This document shows, in pieces, positions 1 through 6,621 of a stretch of 64,000 bases of DNA. The translations under genes and the position numbers were made by a program. Under the pieces are notes generated by a model. The model was not told the DNA's origin and made no database searches. It saw only the letters and a list, made by a program, of their open reading frames with translations. Source of the DNA: UBA5078 sp033721235. GTDB taxonomy: Bacteria; Pseudomonadota; Gammaproteobacteria; Pseudomonadales; Pseudohongiellaceae. How positions within the stretch are numbered: the stretch's first letter is position 1; every line of letters begins with the position of its first letter. The DNA lies in assembly GCA_033721235.1 (NCBI GenBank), contig JAWWAY010000001.1, positions 62,001-126,000 of the forward strand, in the 5' to 3' direction.

Positions 1-111
1 CAGCTCACTTGTAACAATTACCTCATGGCTAAGCGCTCCAAGCCGTTCATTTAGCGCGCTAATCACAGATGATTTGCCGCAGCCATCGATTCCCTCAAAG
101 ACGATAAACAT
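1..111 (-). CDS. tmk: Thymidylate kinase, N-terminal part (runs off left edge)
   Basis: Only the first 37 residues lie in the window. They contain a textbook P-loop, FEGIDGCGKSS, preceded by a hydrophobic strand, which is the dTMP kinase signature. The enzyme phosphorylates dTMP to dTDP in the cytoplasm. The gene is the last visible one of the leftward phage operon and starts 9 bases after the preceding stop. A phage copy would raise dTTP supply during lytic growth. The rest of the protein is not visible, so another small deoxynucleotide kinase is possible. Confidence 0.8.
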   Translation of the reverse strand, partial: MFIVFEGIDGCGKSSVISALNERLGALSHEVIVTSEL

Positions 112-119
112 AATGACCC

Positions 120-386
120 CTATACCTTTGCTCTAACTGATGAAACGCTTTGATACTGCTTAATCGCCCTAAGAGAAGACATCTTGTTATCGCTCCATTT
201 GCGCCACTTATAGATCACCTCTGTTCGTGACTGAGCAAAGAAGCAAACTGGGTAAGTATTTGGTTTGCCGGTAACAGGGTTTAGCTTTGGCACCATAGCC
301 CTATACCAGTTGCGCTTAATCCTGCTGATTTCAGGCTTAGGAAAGGGCAGCACTGCCTGCTTTGGAAAATTCACGACATTGTCCAT
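120..386 (-). CDS. Hypothetical phage protein, 88 aa
   Basis: I do not recognise the family. The protein is basic (many Lys and Arg), has an N-terminal MDNVVNFPKQ stretch, and contains a Pro-rich segment followed by a central NPVTGKP turn and an aromatic KWRKWSDNK patch, which would suit a small DNA-binding protein of the Arm/integrase-accessory type. I place the start at the ATG at 386 because GGAG lies 8 bases upstream; an in-frame GTG at 446 has no ribosome site and would overlap the previous gene heavily. The gene overlaps the end of the 37-residue membrane protein by 16 bases, so translation is probably coupled. Confidence 0.6.
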   Translation of the reverse strand: MDNVVNFPKQAVLPFPKPEISRIKRNWYRAMVPKLNPVTGKPNTYPVCFFAQSRTEVIYKWRKWSDNKMSSLRAIKQYQSVSSVRAKV

Positions 387-484
387 CTTGATAGCTCCGC
401 TAGTAATCCGCTCAAAATTAGCGTGATAAGAATTGTGATTGACCACTGCATGCTCCAGTCGAGCAGCTTCTCTATAGTCTTCAT
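371..484 (-). CDS. Small single-pass membrane protein, 37 aa
   Basis: The start ATG overlaps the stop of the LuxR-type gene as ATGA, and GTGGAG lies about 8 bases upstream inside that gene. The product has a charged N-terminus (MKTIEKLLDW) and then a hydrophobic helix, roughly residues 14-29 (ITILITLILSGLLAEL), and little else. It is a typical phage microprotein of unknown role. The ATGA coupling and the GGAG site are the reasons for calling it. The sequence gives no function. Confidence 0.6.
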   Translation of the reverse strand: MKTIEKLLDWSMQWSITILITLILSGLLAELSRWTMS

Positions 485-906
485 GCTAGATACTCCACAT
501 AAAGGCCATCATCCCAAGCAAGCTGGTGAGGGCTGTTGAGGTCTAGGTCAGGGGTGAGGGGAGGGGTGTAATCAAAGTGCAGTGATGATCGAGACCTGTT
601 GCGAAGCCTGTTGCGTCCCAGTCTCAGAACGGCATCGTTATCGATAGTTGGGACGAGGCTGAGAAGCGTGCTAAGCACACATAGAATGCAGCCAATGTAT
701 CTCAGGTAACCTATCGCAAAAGCTCTAGCAATGGCGTTTGGCGCATTGCGTGCGTGTAGCTTGTGAAAGATTGCTTTGCGGCAGGTGTTTACCGTTGCTG
801 GCTTTACACCCAGCTTACGGGCTGTAGTCTTCATGGGCTCGCCATTAGCCATGCCCAATAAGACTCTTCCTTGCTGTTGCGGCAAGCCGGTGACTTGAAG
901 GTTCAT
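481..906 (-). CDS. LuxR/GerE-type HTH regulator with membrane segment
   Basis: The protein has 141 residues. The N-terminal half matches a GerE/LuxR C-terminal helix-turn-helix: LPQQQGRVLLGMANGEP, then ARKLGVKPATVNTCRKAIFHKLHA, with the usual stepwise arrangement of hydrophobic residues. There is no autoinducer or receiver domain. After the HTH comes a hydrophobic stretch (YIGCILCVLSTLLSLV) that could be one membrane helix, and a polar tail. I choose the ATG at 906 because AGGGGA lies just upstream; the in-frame ATG at 957 sits inside the promoter operator. It is first in the leftward operon and is probably an early phage regulator. Its targets are unknown. Confidence 0.7.
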   Translation of the reverse strand: MNLQVTGLPQQQGRVLLGMANGEPMKTTARKLGVKPATVNTCRKAIFHKLHARNAPNAIARAFAIGYLRYIGCILCVLSTLLSLVPTIDNDAVLRLGRNRLRNRSRSSLHFDYTPPLTPDLDLNSPHQLAWDDGLYVEYLA

Positions 907-948
907 TTCTATCCCCTGACTCCGTTGCTTTGGAGTTGATGGGAATAA

Positions 949-977
949 GTAAAACATAGTGTTTTATTTAAAGTCAA
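949..977 (-). promoter_or_regulatory. Leftward early promoter (pL-like)
   Basis: On the minus strand TTGACT (977-972) is followed after 17 bases by TTTTAC (954-949). The operator palindrome at 950-966 overlies the spacer and the -10 box. The layout matches the promoter of the cro-like gene almost base for base, so both are probably switched by the same repressor. This is read from the sequence; activity is inferred. Confidence 0.65.
950..966. promoter_or_regulatory. Repressor operator OL1
   Basis: This is a perfect palindrome with arms TAAAACA and TGTTTTA around the spacer TAG. The same arms occur upstream of the cro-like gene at 2340-2356. It covers the spacer and -10 box of the leftward promoter. 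Confidence 0.7.
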
Positions 978-991
978 CACAATATGTTTTA
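975..991. promoter_or_regulatory. Repressor operator OL2 (imperfect)
   Basis: The site has arms CAACACA and TGTTTTA around ATA, with one perfect arm and one matching at five of seven positions. Its centre is 25 bases from OL1, and it overlaps the -35 box of the leftward promoter. Paired sites suggest cooperative repressor binding. Confidence 0.5.
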
Positions 992-1055
992 TTGTGATCG
1001 TTACGCGCTGACGAGACTCACTAAATAGCGATGAGAATGTTAATTGAGGAAGGGT

Positions 1056-1610
1056 TTAAATAAGCGTTTGCAGCTTGTGTTGAACAGCTCGAAGCCTATC
1101 TATAAAGGGGCGTTGTTCGACTTTCCATAAAATATTAAGTCTATCCAAGCTCATATCGAATAGCCTATCGGCATCAGCGGCAGAAATAACCTGTCTCTCG
1201 TCAAAAACTGTTGCTAGGCTTAGGCTTGATCCGTGGTAAATAAACTTACAGTTTAGCTTGCTTCTTGCCGCGCCTAGCCTTGTCTCTGATGAGTGATCGA
1301 TAGTTGTGTAGATCTCCTTATAAGATCTATCTCTCTCATACCAAAGATCGAGGAAATCTAATTCCACCTCTGATAATTTATCGCTTTCACGAAGCCAGCT
1401 TAATGATTCTTCGAGGGTTAGATTAGTTGACAGTACCTCGATGTCATTCACTTCTAGACTTGAGGGTCGGAGGCTTTTTTGTCTGGCTATGTCAGTGCAA
1501 ACGCTAATTCCAGCCTGTGTGACAATATCTTGTTCAGATACAGTTCCAAGCGCGCCCGCAGCGACCAGCACTACCAGTCCCGCTGCTGATAAAATCAATC
1601 CGGATTTCAT
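1056..1610 (-). CDS. Membrane-anchored protein in the rex position
   Basis: The protein has 184 residues. It begins with a signal-anchor (residues about 4-23, GLILSAAGLVVLVAAGALG) followed by a mostly polar, acidic and helical domain that would face the periplasm. I do not recognise the family. The gene starts 9 bases after the repressor stop, with AAGGA 7 bases ahead of the ATG, so it should be co-transcribed with the repressor in the lysogen. It lies between the two operator regions, as rexA/rexB do in lambda, and is therefore a candidate superinfection-exclusion or conversion gene. That role is inferred from position only. Confidence 0.7.
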   Translation of the reverse strand: MKSGLILSAAGLVVLVAAGALGTVSEQDIVTQAGISVCTDIARQKSLRPSSLEVNDIEVLSTNLTLEESLSWLRESDKLSEVELDFLDLWYERDRSYKEIYTTIDHSSETRLGAARSKLNCKFIYHGSSLSLATVFDERQVISAADADRLFDMSLDRLNILWKVEQRPFIDRLRAVQHKLQTLI

Positions 1611-1619
1611 TTTATATCC

Positions 1620-2300
1620 TTATAGTCTTCTTGCGTTCCAGGCTAAAAGTACTCTTGCAAGCACTTCGAATTTTTCGGCCTCACCGTTTCTTATCTCATA
1701 GGGCGGGTATTTTGAATTATCAGAAAGCATCAGGAAAGTACCGTCCGGTCTTCTCTGTATTCGTTTTATGTAAAGCTCGTCTGCTAGGGATAGAACGTAT
1801 ACAGCGTCAAGCTTAATATCGTTCACCCCTCTATCAACAAGAAGGAGATCACCATCGCTAAATGTACCTTCCATCGAGTCACCGTAGGCCGTAATAATTG
1901 CCAAATTTGAAGTCTTGCTGAACGAAACTGTTCGTCGCAAGTACTCTAGGTTGACCGACATGTTCTCTATAACATCTATGTGGTCTTCTTGGTATAAAGC
2001 TCCAGATCCCATGGATGCAGATACATTTAGCCTTGGGATGCTAACTACCCCTTCGACAAGGTACTTACCTTTGCCTTCTTGTATGTTAACCACGTTATCG
2101 CTCCTTGATTTAGAGAAAACTATAGCTCTAGCCTGCTCTACGAACTCCTTTGGCAGGCTTCCCCTGTAAACCCAATTGTTATAGTTCTGGGACTCGACAC
2201 CAAACATGCGCGCCATCGCAGCCTTTTTTAGGCTTTTAGCAGCACGGTAGTTCTCTAATTCCTGTATCCAGTCTATTTCCATTTGCAAATTATCACACAT
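1620..2300 (-). CDS. cI: CI-type phage repressor, S24/LexA-like
   Basis: The protein has 226 residues. An N-terminal HTH (about 20-50, including KAAMARMFGVESQNYNNW) is followed by a linker and an S24 peptidase-like domain. The catalytic Ser is Ser142 in YGDSMEGTFSDGDLLLVD and the Lys is Lys179 in LYIKRIQ. I see no clear Ala-Gly cleavage pair; the nearest stretch is VSASMGSGA, so RecA-dependent self-cleavage is likely but not certain. It should bind the TAAAACA/TGTTTTA sites and hold both early promoters off. A TATAAA on the minus strand at 2318-2313 lies so close to the ATG that the message may be nearly leaderless, as with lambda cI from pRM. A second ATG at 2282 is a possible start. Confidence 0.9.
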   Translation of the reverse strand: MCDNLQMEIDWIQELENYRAAKSLKKAAMARMFGVESQNYNNWVYRGSLPKEFVEQARAIVFSKSRSDNVVNIQEGKGKYLVEGVVSIPRLNVSASMGSGALYQEDHIDVIENMSVNLEYLRRTVSFSKTSNLAIITAYGDSMEGTFSDGDLLLVDRGVNDIKLDAVYVLSLADELYIKRIQRRPDGTFLMLSDNSKYPPYEIRNGEAEKFEVLARVLLAWNARRL

Positions 2301-2329
2301 AACACAAACCGTTTTATAAACAATGCGTG

Positions 2330-2357
2330 TTGACTAAAGTAAAACACCATGTTTTAA
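2330..2357 (+). promoter_or_regulatory. Rightward early promoter (pR-like)
   Basis: TTGACT (2330-2335) is followed after 16 bases by TTTTAA (2352-2357), and the palindromic operator at 2340-2356 overlies the spacer and -10 box. It should drive the cro-like gene and the genes that follow. Confidence 0.7.
2340..2356. promoter_or_regulatory. Repressor operator OR
   Basis: This is a perfect palindrome with arms TAAAACA and TGTTTTA around CCA. It is identical in its arms to the operator at 950-966. The region upstream (2301-2330) holds weaker half-sites such as GTTTTATAAAC that may be further operators for repressor autoregulation. Confidence 0.7.
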
Positions 2358-2384
2358 TTTTTCACAACACCGGAGATTAAATTT

Positions 2385-2606
2385 ATGCGCGAAGTTATTG
2401 AGGAAGTCATCAAGGCCTACGGCGGGATTTCCGCTGTCCAGAAGCGATTTGGATATACAGAGCCTATGGGTGTCTATAACTGGCGCTCACGCGGGATTCC
2501 GAAATCCCTTCTTGCTGAAATTCATGTGGATACAGGGATCGATGTTCATCGACTAAAGTTAGGTGTTGGAACCCAGCACCACAATGAGGCCGCGATTACA
2601 TCCTAA
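2385..2606 (+). CDS. Cro-like regulator, 73 aa
   Basis: This is a small protein with a helix-turn-helix of the YdaS/Cro type: an N-terminal helix MREVIEEVIKAYGG, then ISAVQKRFGYTEPMGVYNWRSRGIPKS, in which the recognition segment VYNWRSRG is typical. It is encoded divergently from the repressor, with a GGAG ribosome site. It should bind the shared operators and favour lytic development. Its C-terminal tail is short and polar. Confidence 0.85.
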   Translation: MREVIEEVIKAYGGISAVQKRFGYTEPMGVYNWRSRGIPKSLLAEIHVDTGIDVHRLKLGVGTQHHNEAAITS

Positions 2607-2685
2607 CAGTCTATTTTTTTGGCTCAAGCGTCTAAAAGTAGGTGTATGGATATACAGTGCGTAGCCAAGGCACGGGGAGAAAAGC

Positions 2686-2931
2686 ATGATCGAACAGGAA
2701 TTAAAGTCAGGCCAAGCCCTCTGTGACACTCCTGTGTACAGCCTAGAGTTATTTGGGCATGGCGGGATTCGCTTTTGGTGCGCTACTACAGACACCGCTA
2801 TATCTATTCCCAAGGATGAGCTAGAGATTTTTAAGAATCTGGTGTCTGAAGCGCCCGGCATTAGCTCGGGCACTATTTGTAAACAAGCATCTGGATCGGA
2901 GATTGTTGATCTTGGGGACGGTTCTTCTTAA
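2686..2931 (+). CDS. Hypothetical early phage protein, 81 aa
   Basis: The ATG has a strong GGGAG site 6 bases upstream and follows the cro-like gene in the same direction. The product is a small, slightly acidic protein with a likely beta-rich N-terminal half (YSLELFGHGGIRFWCATT) and a helical IPKDELEIFKNLVSEA segment. I do not recognise it. Its operon position would suit a CII-like or early accessory protein, but I see no HTH. Confidence 0.6.
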   Translation: MIEQELKSGQALCDTPVYSLELFGHGGIRFWCATTDTAISIPKDELEIFKNLVSEAPGISSGTICKQASGSEIVDLGDGSS

Positions 2932-2942
2932 TGGCGAGTAAT

Positions 2943-3938
2943 TCACTCTTTTTCTTTTGCAATTTCAACTGGAATGTAATCCCCAAGCTTTACTGCGCCT
3001 TTGATATTCGTATTTTTATCATATTGGTAATTGCTTCGGTGGCCACCTGCAAACTCTGGCTTAAGAGAAATAGTCGCCGCGTTCTCAGAAAAGAAGGATT
3101 TTCCATATTTGTCTCTATAAATAACTTTTACTCTTGCAAGAATTGCGTTTCCTGCCTCCATTTGTCGAAGACTGTTTTCAAAAGAATATTTGATAACCGC
3201 TTGACTCCCTTTGTCATCTGGAAGAATGGTTCCGAACACTTCTTTAGGGACGTTGTGGTTAAAATTCATATCACTTTGAATTGTTTGCTGTATGTCTTCC
3301 AGTCTAATGAACGATATTTCCTCATATACCGAAACATCAAGAGCAGGGGACTTTCCATAGTTAAGAATAGCCCAGTGGAACTCTATGTCTCCCTCCATTT
3401 GATTCTGAGTCACGACAGGGTGTCTCGGTGGGTTTATACCGGATTTGCAGCAAATCAACTGGGCTCGATCCTGCTTAATAACATCCTCGGCGGCCTTTGC
3501 AGATTTCAGAGCAGCTTTCGCGGTTTTGCGATTCAAATGAAGAGAATATCCGAGGCCCAAAAGAGTAAAAAAACTAAGAGCCAGACCAAACTTGGCAAAC
3601 CGAACCATAGCTACAGCCGAGTCGGCCATGCTTGCTTGTTGTTCTAGGTCGGCTATTTGGAGCTCTAGCGCATCTGATTGCAAGGGCTCTTCTGGATAGA
3701 TGGAACGCGCTTGCACTGGTTCTGGAGTAGCAGATTGCTCTACAGGCGAAGGCGGTGCAGTTGGTGCCTCTTCAGGATCGCTAGAAGGCTCGTTTACTGA
3801 GCTTGCTTGCTGAGTAGTGGAGATCGATTCATCGACTGTTTGAACAGGCTCTTGAGCCATTGAAGGCTGTAAAGAGATTGTTAGAAAGAGAAAGGCTAAG
3901 AGGGTGATGCCGAGGCGATCCAGCTTCGGGTAGTTCAT
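2943..3938 (-). CDS. Membrane protein with C-terminal beta-type domain (QDRAQ family)
   Basis: The protein has 331 residues: a signal peptide (start MNYPKLDRLGITLLAFLFLT), a Pro/Glu/Ser/Thr-rich low-complexity stretch, a short coiled coil, a transmembrane helix (FAKFGLALSFFTLLGLGYS), a basic helix ending IKQDRAQL, and a soluble domain carrying NYGKSPALDV. Many bacterial membrane proteins share this N-G-x-x-PA type beta domain, whose function is unknown. A shorter relative lies at 8108-8866. I use the ATG at 3938 because AAGGGA precedes it and a signal peptide follows. The gene points against the early operon and lies between the cro-like and replication genes, which suggests an inserted moron. 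Its start region is divergent from the replication gene. Confidence 0.75.
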   Translation of the reverse strand: MNYPKLDRLGITLLAFLFLTISLQPSMAQEPVQTVDESISTTQQASSVNEPSSDPEEAPTAPPSPVEQSATPEPVQARSIYPEEPLQSDALELQIADLEQQASMADSAVAMVRFAKFGLALSFFTLLGLGYSLHLNRKTAKAALKSAKAAEDVIKQDRAQLICCKSGINPPRHPVVTQNQMEGDIEFHWAILNYGKSPALDVSVYEEISFIRLEDIQQTIQSDMNFNHNVPKEVFGTILPDDKGSQAVIKYSFENSLRQMEAGNAILARVKVIYRDKYGKSFFSENAATISLKPEFAGGHRSNYQYDKNTNIKGAVKLGDYIPVEIAKEKE

Positions 3939-4041
3939 AAAGAGTCCCTTGAATGATTTGTGTGGAAGAAAAGAGATTACCACTAGGTATGGCGATGTCC
4001 AAAACAACAAGAGATATAGCAATGGTTAGGGAGTTTGCTCG

Positions 4042-5106
4042 ATGAGCACTAAAGCGGTGAGCTGGGTTCTGCATCATGTGAGAGTCGAGCCCATAACAAA
4101 AATGATACTGGTTGCTATGGCAGAGAACGCCGATGAGAACGGCGTGTGCTGGCCTAGGCAGTCGATAACTGCAGAGAAGGCGTGCGTGTCTTTGTCCACG
4201 GTTAAGAGAAAGCTCAAGGCTCTTGAGCAGGCTGGTGTGATATCGGTGATCAGGCGAAAAGTGGGTAAGCATAAAACGTGGAACAAGTACCGATTGAAGG
4301 TTGAGCAGTGTTTTGATCTGCTCAACAAACCCACTGTAAGTCCATCCAGTGCTGAGAATAGTGCGGCAGAATTTGAAAGTGTCAGGCTGACACCTTCAAA
4401 AACGGGTAAAACTCAAAATGAAGGTGTCAGCCTGACACCTTTAAAGGTGTCACAGAGAGCCGTTCAAGAGTTTGAAGGTGTCACTGGTGACACTTTTAAA
4501 GGTGTCACGGGTGACCTACAAACCATCAGTAAACCATCAGTAAGTAATAGTAATAACGATAATACTACTACTGAAGATTATTCAGTATTTGAACAGAGCA
4601 GCATTCCAGCGCATCGAAGGAAGTTCCCAATGACGCCAGATTGGACTCCCAGTGATCACGTATTCGATCAGCTGAGAATGTCTCGCGGTGTTGATCGGGA
4701 GTTTGCGCTAGAGCATTTGCCTAGTTTCGTCACTTTTCACCACGGCCATGAGTTCTCTCAGAGTCACTTTGACGCAAAGTACCTGCGACACGTTATTCAC
4801 CACTTCGACAGGATGAAAGCGCAGGGCGCAACTCCTGAGCCGATTCCTGAGTACTGGGAGCCCGACCAGCTAACCACAAGGCGACTGATCGACAAAGGCG
4901 TTTCGCTGGCGTTTCTCAGTGCAGCGATCGAAGAGTTCAGAGCGTACTGGCGGGAGCGGGGTGCAAGTGATGCGGCTTGGAATTCGAAGTTCGCTAATCG
5001 CTGTCTTCAACTCTGGAATGATCGAGCAACCGGCACTGGGCTGGCGCTTGCTGGAACTTCTGACACTGCTGTTCAGCGCTTCACAGACAGAAGCTGGGCC
5101 GACTAG
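4042..5106 (+). CDS. Replication initiator, O-like (HTH plus DnaT-like C-terminus)
   Basis: The protein has 354 residues. The N-terminal 95 residues form a winged-helix/HTH_36 domain (MSTKAVSWVLHHV, then QSITAEKACVSLSTVKRKLKALEQAG), as in phage replication proteins. A low-complexity linker (about 105-190) is encoded by the iteron repeats. The C-terminal part (TPDWTPSDHVFDQLRMSRGV and onward) resembles the DnaT helical domain that loads the host DnaB-DnaC complex. It should bind the iterons inside its own gene and recruit the replisome. GGGAG lies 8 bases ahead of the ATG. A short in-frame reading stretch overlapping the start is discussed under rejected items. Confidence 0.85.
   Translation: MSTKAVSWVLHHVRVEPITKMILVAMAENADENGVCWPRQSITAEKACVSLSTVKRKLKALEQAGVISVIRRKVGKHKTWNKYRLKVEQCFDLLNKPTVSPSSAENSAAEFESVRLTPSKTGKTQNEGVSLTPLKVSQRAVQEFEGVTGDTFKGVTGDLQTISKPSVSNSNNDNTTTEDYSVFEQSSIPAHRRKFPMTPDWTPSDHVFDQLRMSRGVDREFALEHLPSFVTFHHGHEFSQSHFDAKYLRHVIHHFDRMKAQGATPEPIPEYWEPDQLTTRRLIDKGVSLAFLSAAIEEFRAYWRERGASDAAWNSKFANRCLQLWNDRATGTGLALAGTSDTAVQRFTDRSWAD
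4376..4517. other. Iterons: probable phage replication origin
   Basis: Within the linker of the replication gene there are repeated GGTGTCA motifs and inverted copies. One palindrome is imperfect (4376-4396), one is perfect at 9+3+9 (4421-4441, arms AAGGTGTCA/TGACACCTT), a single half-site lies at 4443-4452, a spaced pair at 4475-4496 and a last pair at 4498-4517. An AT-rich stretch (about 4518-4595) follows, fitting a DNA-unwinding element. In lambda the origin also lies inside gene O. The repeats are seen directly; origin function is inferred. Confidence 0.75.
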
Positions 5107-5118
5107 GAGGGGTGATTT

Positions 5119-5208
5119 ATGTTTTACGTGAATACCAATGGCGAATCTCTAGAGACCCAGATCACCAAGAGGGGGCTAGAGAGCCAGGCGCAGGGCACAC
5201 GGGTATGA
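5119..5208 (+). CDS. 29-residue microprotein
   Basis: The ATG at 5119 has AGGAGG about 9 bases upstream, the best ribosome site in the area, and its TGA stop overlaps the next ATG as ATGA. The product is MFYVNTNGESLETQ and 15 more polar residues, with no membrane helix. It may be a real small protein or a translational leader for the next gene. No family is recognised. Confidence 0.5.
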   Translation: MFYVNTNGESLETQITKRGLESQAQGTRV

Positions 5209-5516
5209 GGCGAAAGAATATAGAGCGCTTTCCCGCTACACAGCTAGAGCTGCAAATTGTTGCTGCTGCAAGACTTAATCAGAAAGAGCTGGTGGGACAG
5301 GAGATTGACAATATTGCGTTCTTCGCCCGGGTTGGGAAAAAGCTACAGGTCTCAGAAGGGGATAGACGATGGTTAGAGACTCTTGGCAAGCGCTTAGGGC
5401 TTATAGAGGCAACGACAGCGGAGAGAGCAAGGTTTGCAGAAGTAGCTGAGAAGGTTCGTAAACTTGGTGGTAGAAAGTCTCCTCGCTACTTTCCAGCTCA
5501 TAAGAGGCGCCGCTAA
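5205..5516 (+). CDS. Hypothetical phage protein, 103 aa
   Basis: This is a basic, mostly helical protein beginning MRRKNIERFPATQLELQ and ending in a Lys/Arg-rich tail (FPAHKRRR), so nucleic-acid binding is plausible. I do not recognise the family. The start is fixed by the ATGA overlap with the preceding 29-residue frame. Its stop overlaps the resolvase start as TAATG, so the three genes are translationally coupled. It lies in the recombination/replication module. Confidence 0.65.
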   Translation: MRRKNIERFPATQLELQIVAAARLNQKELVGQEIDNIAFFARVGKKLQVSEGDRRWLETLGKRLGLIEATTAERARFAEVAEKVRKLGGRKSPRYFPAHKRRR

Positions 5517-5947
5517 TGATAGTGGTGGGATTAGATCCAGACAGCAAGAAGCACGGCATCGCGATCTATGTTGATGGCGCTTTAAGCGAGCTGATGACCC
5601 TAGACTTAGTTGAGCTTAGAAAGTGGCTGGACGAACAAGAAGGGGATATCACGTTTAGCATTGAGAATGTTCTTGCTCAAAACTTTGTTTACAACAGAAA
5701 TGCAAAAGCCAGTAAATCAGCTCATGCCAAAGTTGCGTTGAGTGTCGGTAGGTGCCAGCAAGCGCAAGAAGAAGTGATGCGCGAGCTTACTGATAGATCG
5801 GTGCCGTTTGTATTGCACAAGCCGACCAAGGCGAACTGGGCAAAGAATAAAGCACAGTTTGAGCGCTTTACAGGCTGGACTGGCCGCAGCAATGAGGATA
5901 CTCGGTCAGCTGCTTACTTTGGGTTCATCGTTGCGAGAAAGAGGTAA
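5516..5947 (+). CDS. RuvC-like Holliday junction resolvase
   Basis: The protein has 143 residues and an RNase H-like fold. The first strand carries GLDPDSKKHGIAIY with Asp7, the second acidic position is Glu50 in FSIENVLAQN, and the C-terminal pair is in NEDTRSAAYFG (Glu127/Asp128). This is the RuvC catalytic set, in a shorter protein than the roughly 170-residue host RuvC. It should resolve branched DNA before packaging, as RusA or NinG-type enzymes do in other lambdoid phages. It overlaps both neighbours by one base or a few bases. Confidence 0.85.
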   Translation: MIVVGLDPDSKKHGIAIYVDGALSELMTLDLVELRKWLDEQEGDITFSIENVLAQNFVYNRNAKASKSAHAKVALSVGRCQQAQEEVMRELTDRSVPFVLHKPTKANWAKNKAQFERFTGWTGRSNEDTRSAAYFGFIVARKR

Positions 5948-6621
5948 TGCTAATGTCATGGGCATGGAATAAGACCGCAAAGCGGCAGGTGGAAAACCCT
6001 GATAGTGCTCCTAGAAAATCCAAGTCTACTGGTGTTAAGCATATTAGCCCAACGGTAAGTGGGTTCACTCATGCGAAACCATGCAAGTCTGAAGCGATGG
6101 GGGCGAGGCTAAATCTGCATGGTAGTAATTTAGGTGTAGGGGGCGGCGGTGGCAAGGGTGAAGCCCTGACGCCTGGGGAAATTGCCGCAGGGGCCTATGC
6201 TATGAATAAGCGCCCGCCTAAGGTTCTATTTGAGATATTCAGCTATGACACAACCGGAAGAAAGGCGGCTGAGGCGGTGGAACAGCTTTCTTACTTTAAA
6301 CACACTCTTGACCCTGCTACTGGTGAAAAGCTGGTGCTGACAGTCATTCACATTCTTGTCCACCAGGCAGTAAAGGATGGTTGGTATAAAGACACAAGGG
6401 GCAGGGGAAAGGGCTTCTTGCGCAATATGGTGGTGATAGCAATGGATGACATCTGCCATCCAGCAAAGTATTCCCAATCGAGCGCTAGGGAGTGGTCCCG
6501 AAAACTCTTATTAGATAACCATCAATCGTGGCAGCGCACTTGGAGTTCGAGATATTTGCGATTTCGCGGAATTTTGCAAGAGATGGACTTTTGTGGGGAG
6601 GAGACCTTGAGGTCAATCTAA
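5947..6621 (+). CDS. Phage protein in the late-regulator (Q) position
   Basis: The protein has about 224 residues, or 222 if the second ATG at 5953 is used; AGAGG lies before it. The N-terminal third is low-complexity and Gly-rich (LGVGGGGGKGEAL). The C-terminal part has helices and a Trp-rich motif SSAREWSRKLL then NHQSWQRTWSSRYLRFRG, which looks like a DNA-contacting segment. I do not recognise a named family. It lies after the resolvase and before the lysis and packaging genes, where lambdoid phages carry antiterminator Q, so it may control late genes. That is inference from position. Confidence 0.6.
   Translation: MLMSWAWNKTAKRQVENPDSAPRKSKSTGVKHISPTVSGFTHAKPCKSEAMGARLNLHGSNLGVGGGGGKGEALTPGEIAAGAYAMNKRPPKVLFEIFSYDTTGRKAAEAVEQLSYFKHTLDPATGEKLVLTVIHILVHQAVKDGWYKDTRGRGKGFLRNMVVIAMDDICHPAKYSQSSAREWSRKLLLDNHQSWQRTWSSRYLRFRGILQEMDFCGEETLRSI

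Noticed and set aside
2931..3647. 238-residue frame on the plus strand
   Set aside because: It lies antisense to the membrane protein gene at 2943-3938, which has a signal peptide, a ribosome site and a relative in the same prophage.
3953..4045. 30-residue frame overlapping the replication gene start as ATGA
   Set aside because: There is no convincing ribosome site and no recognisable product, and the replication gene has its own GGGAG. It could still be a leader, but I cannot support it.
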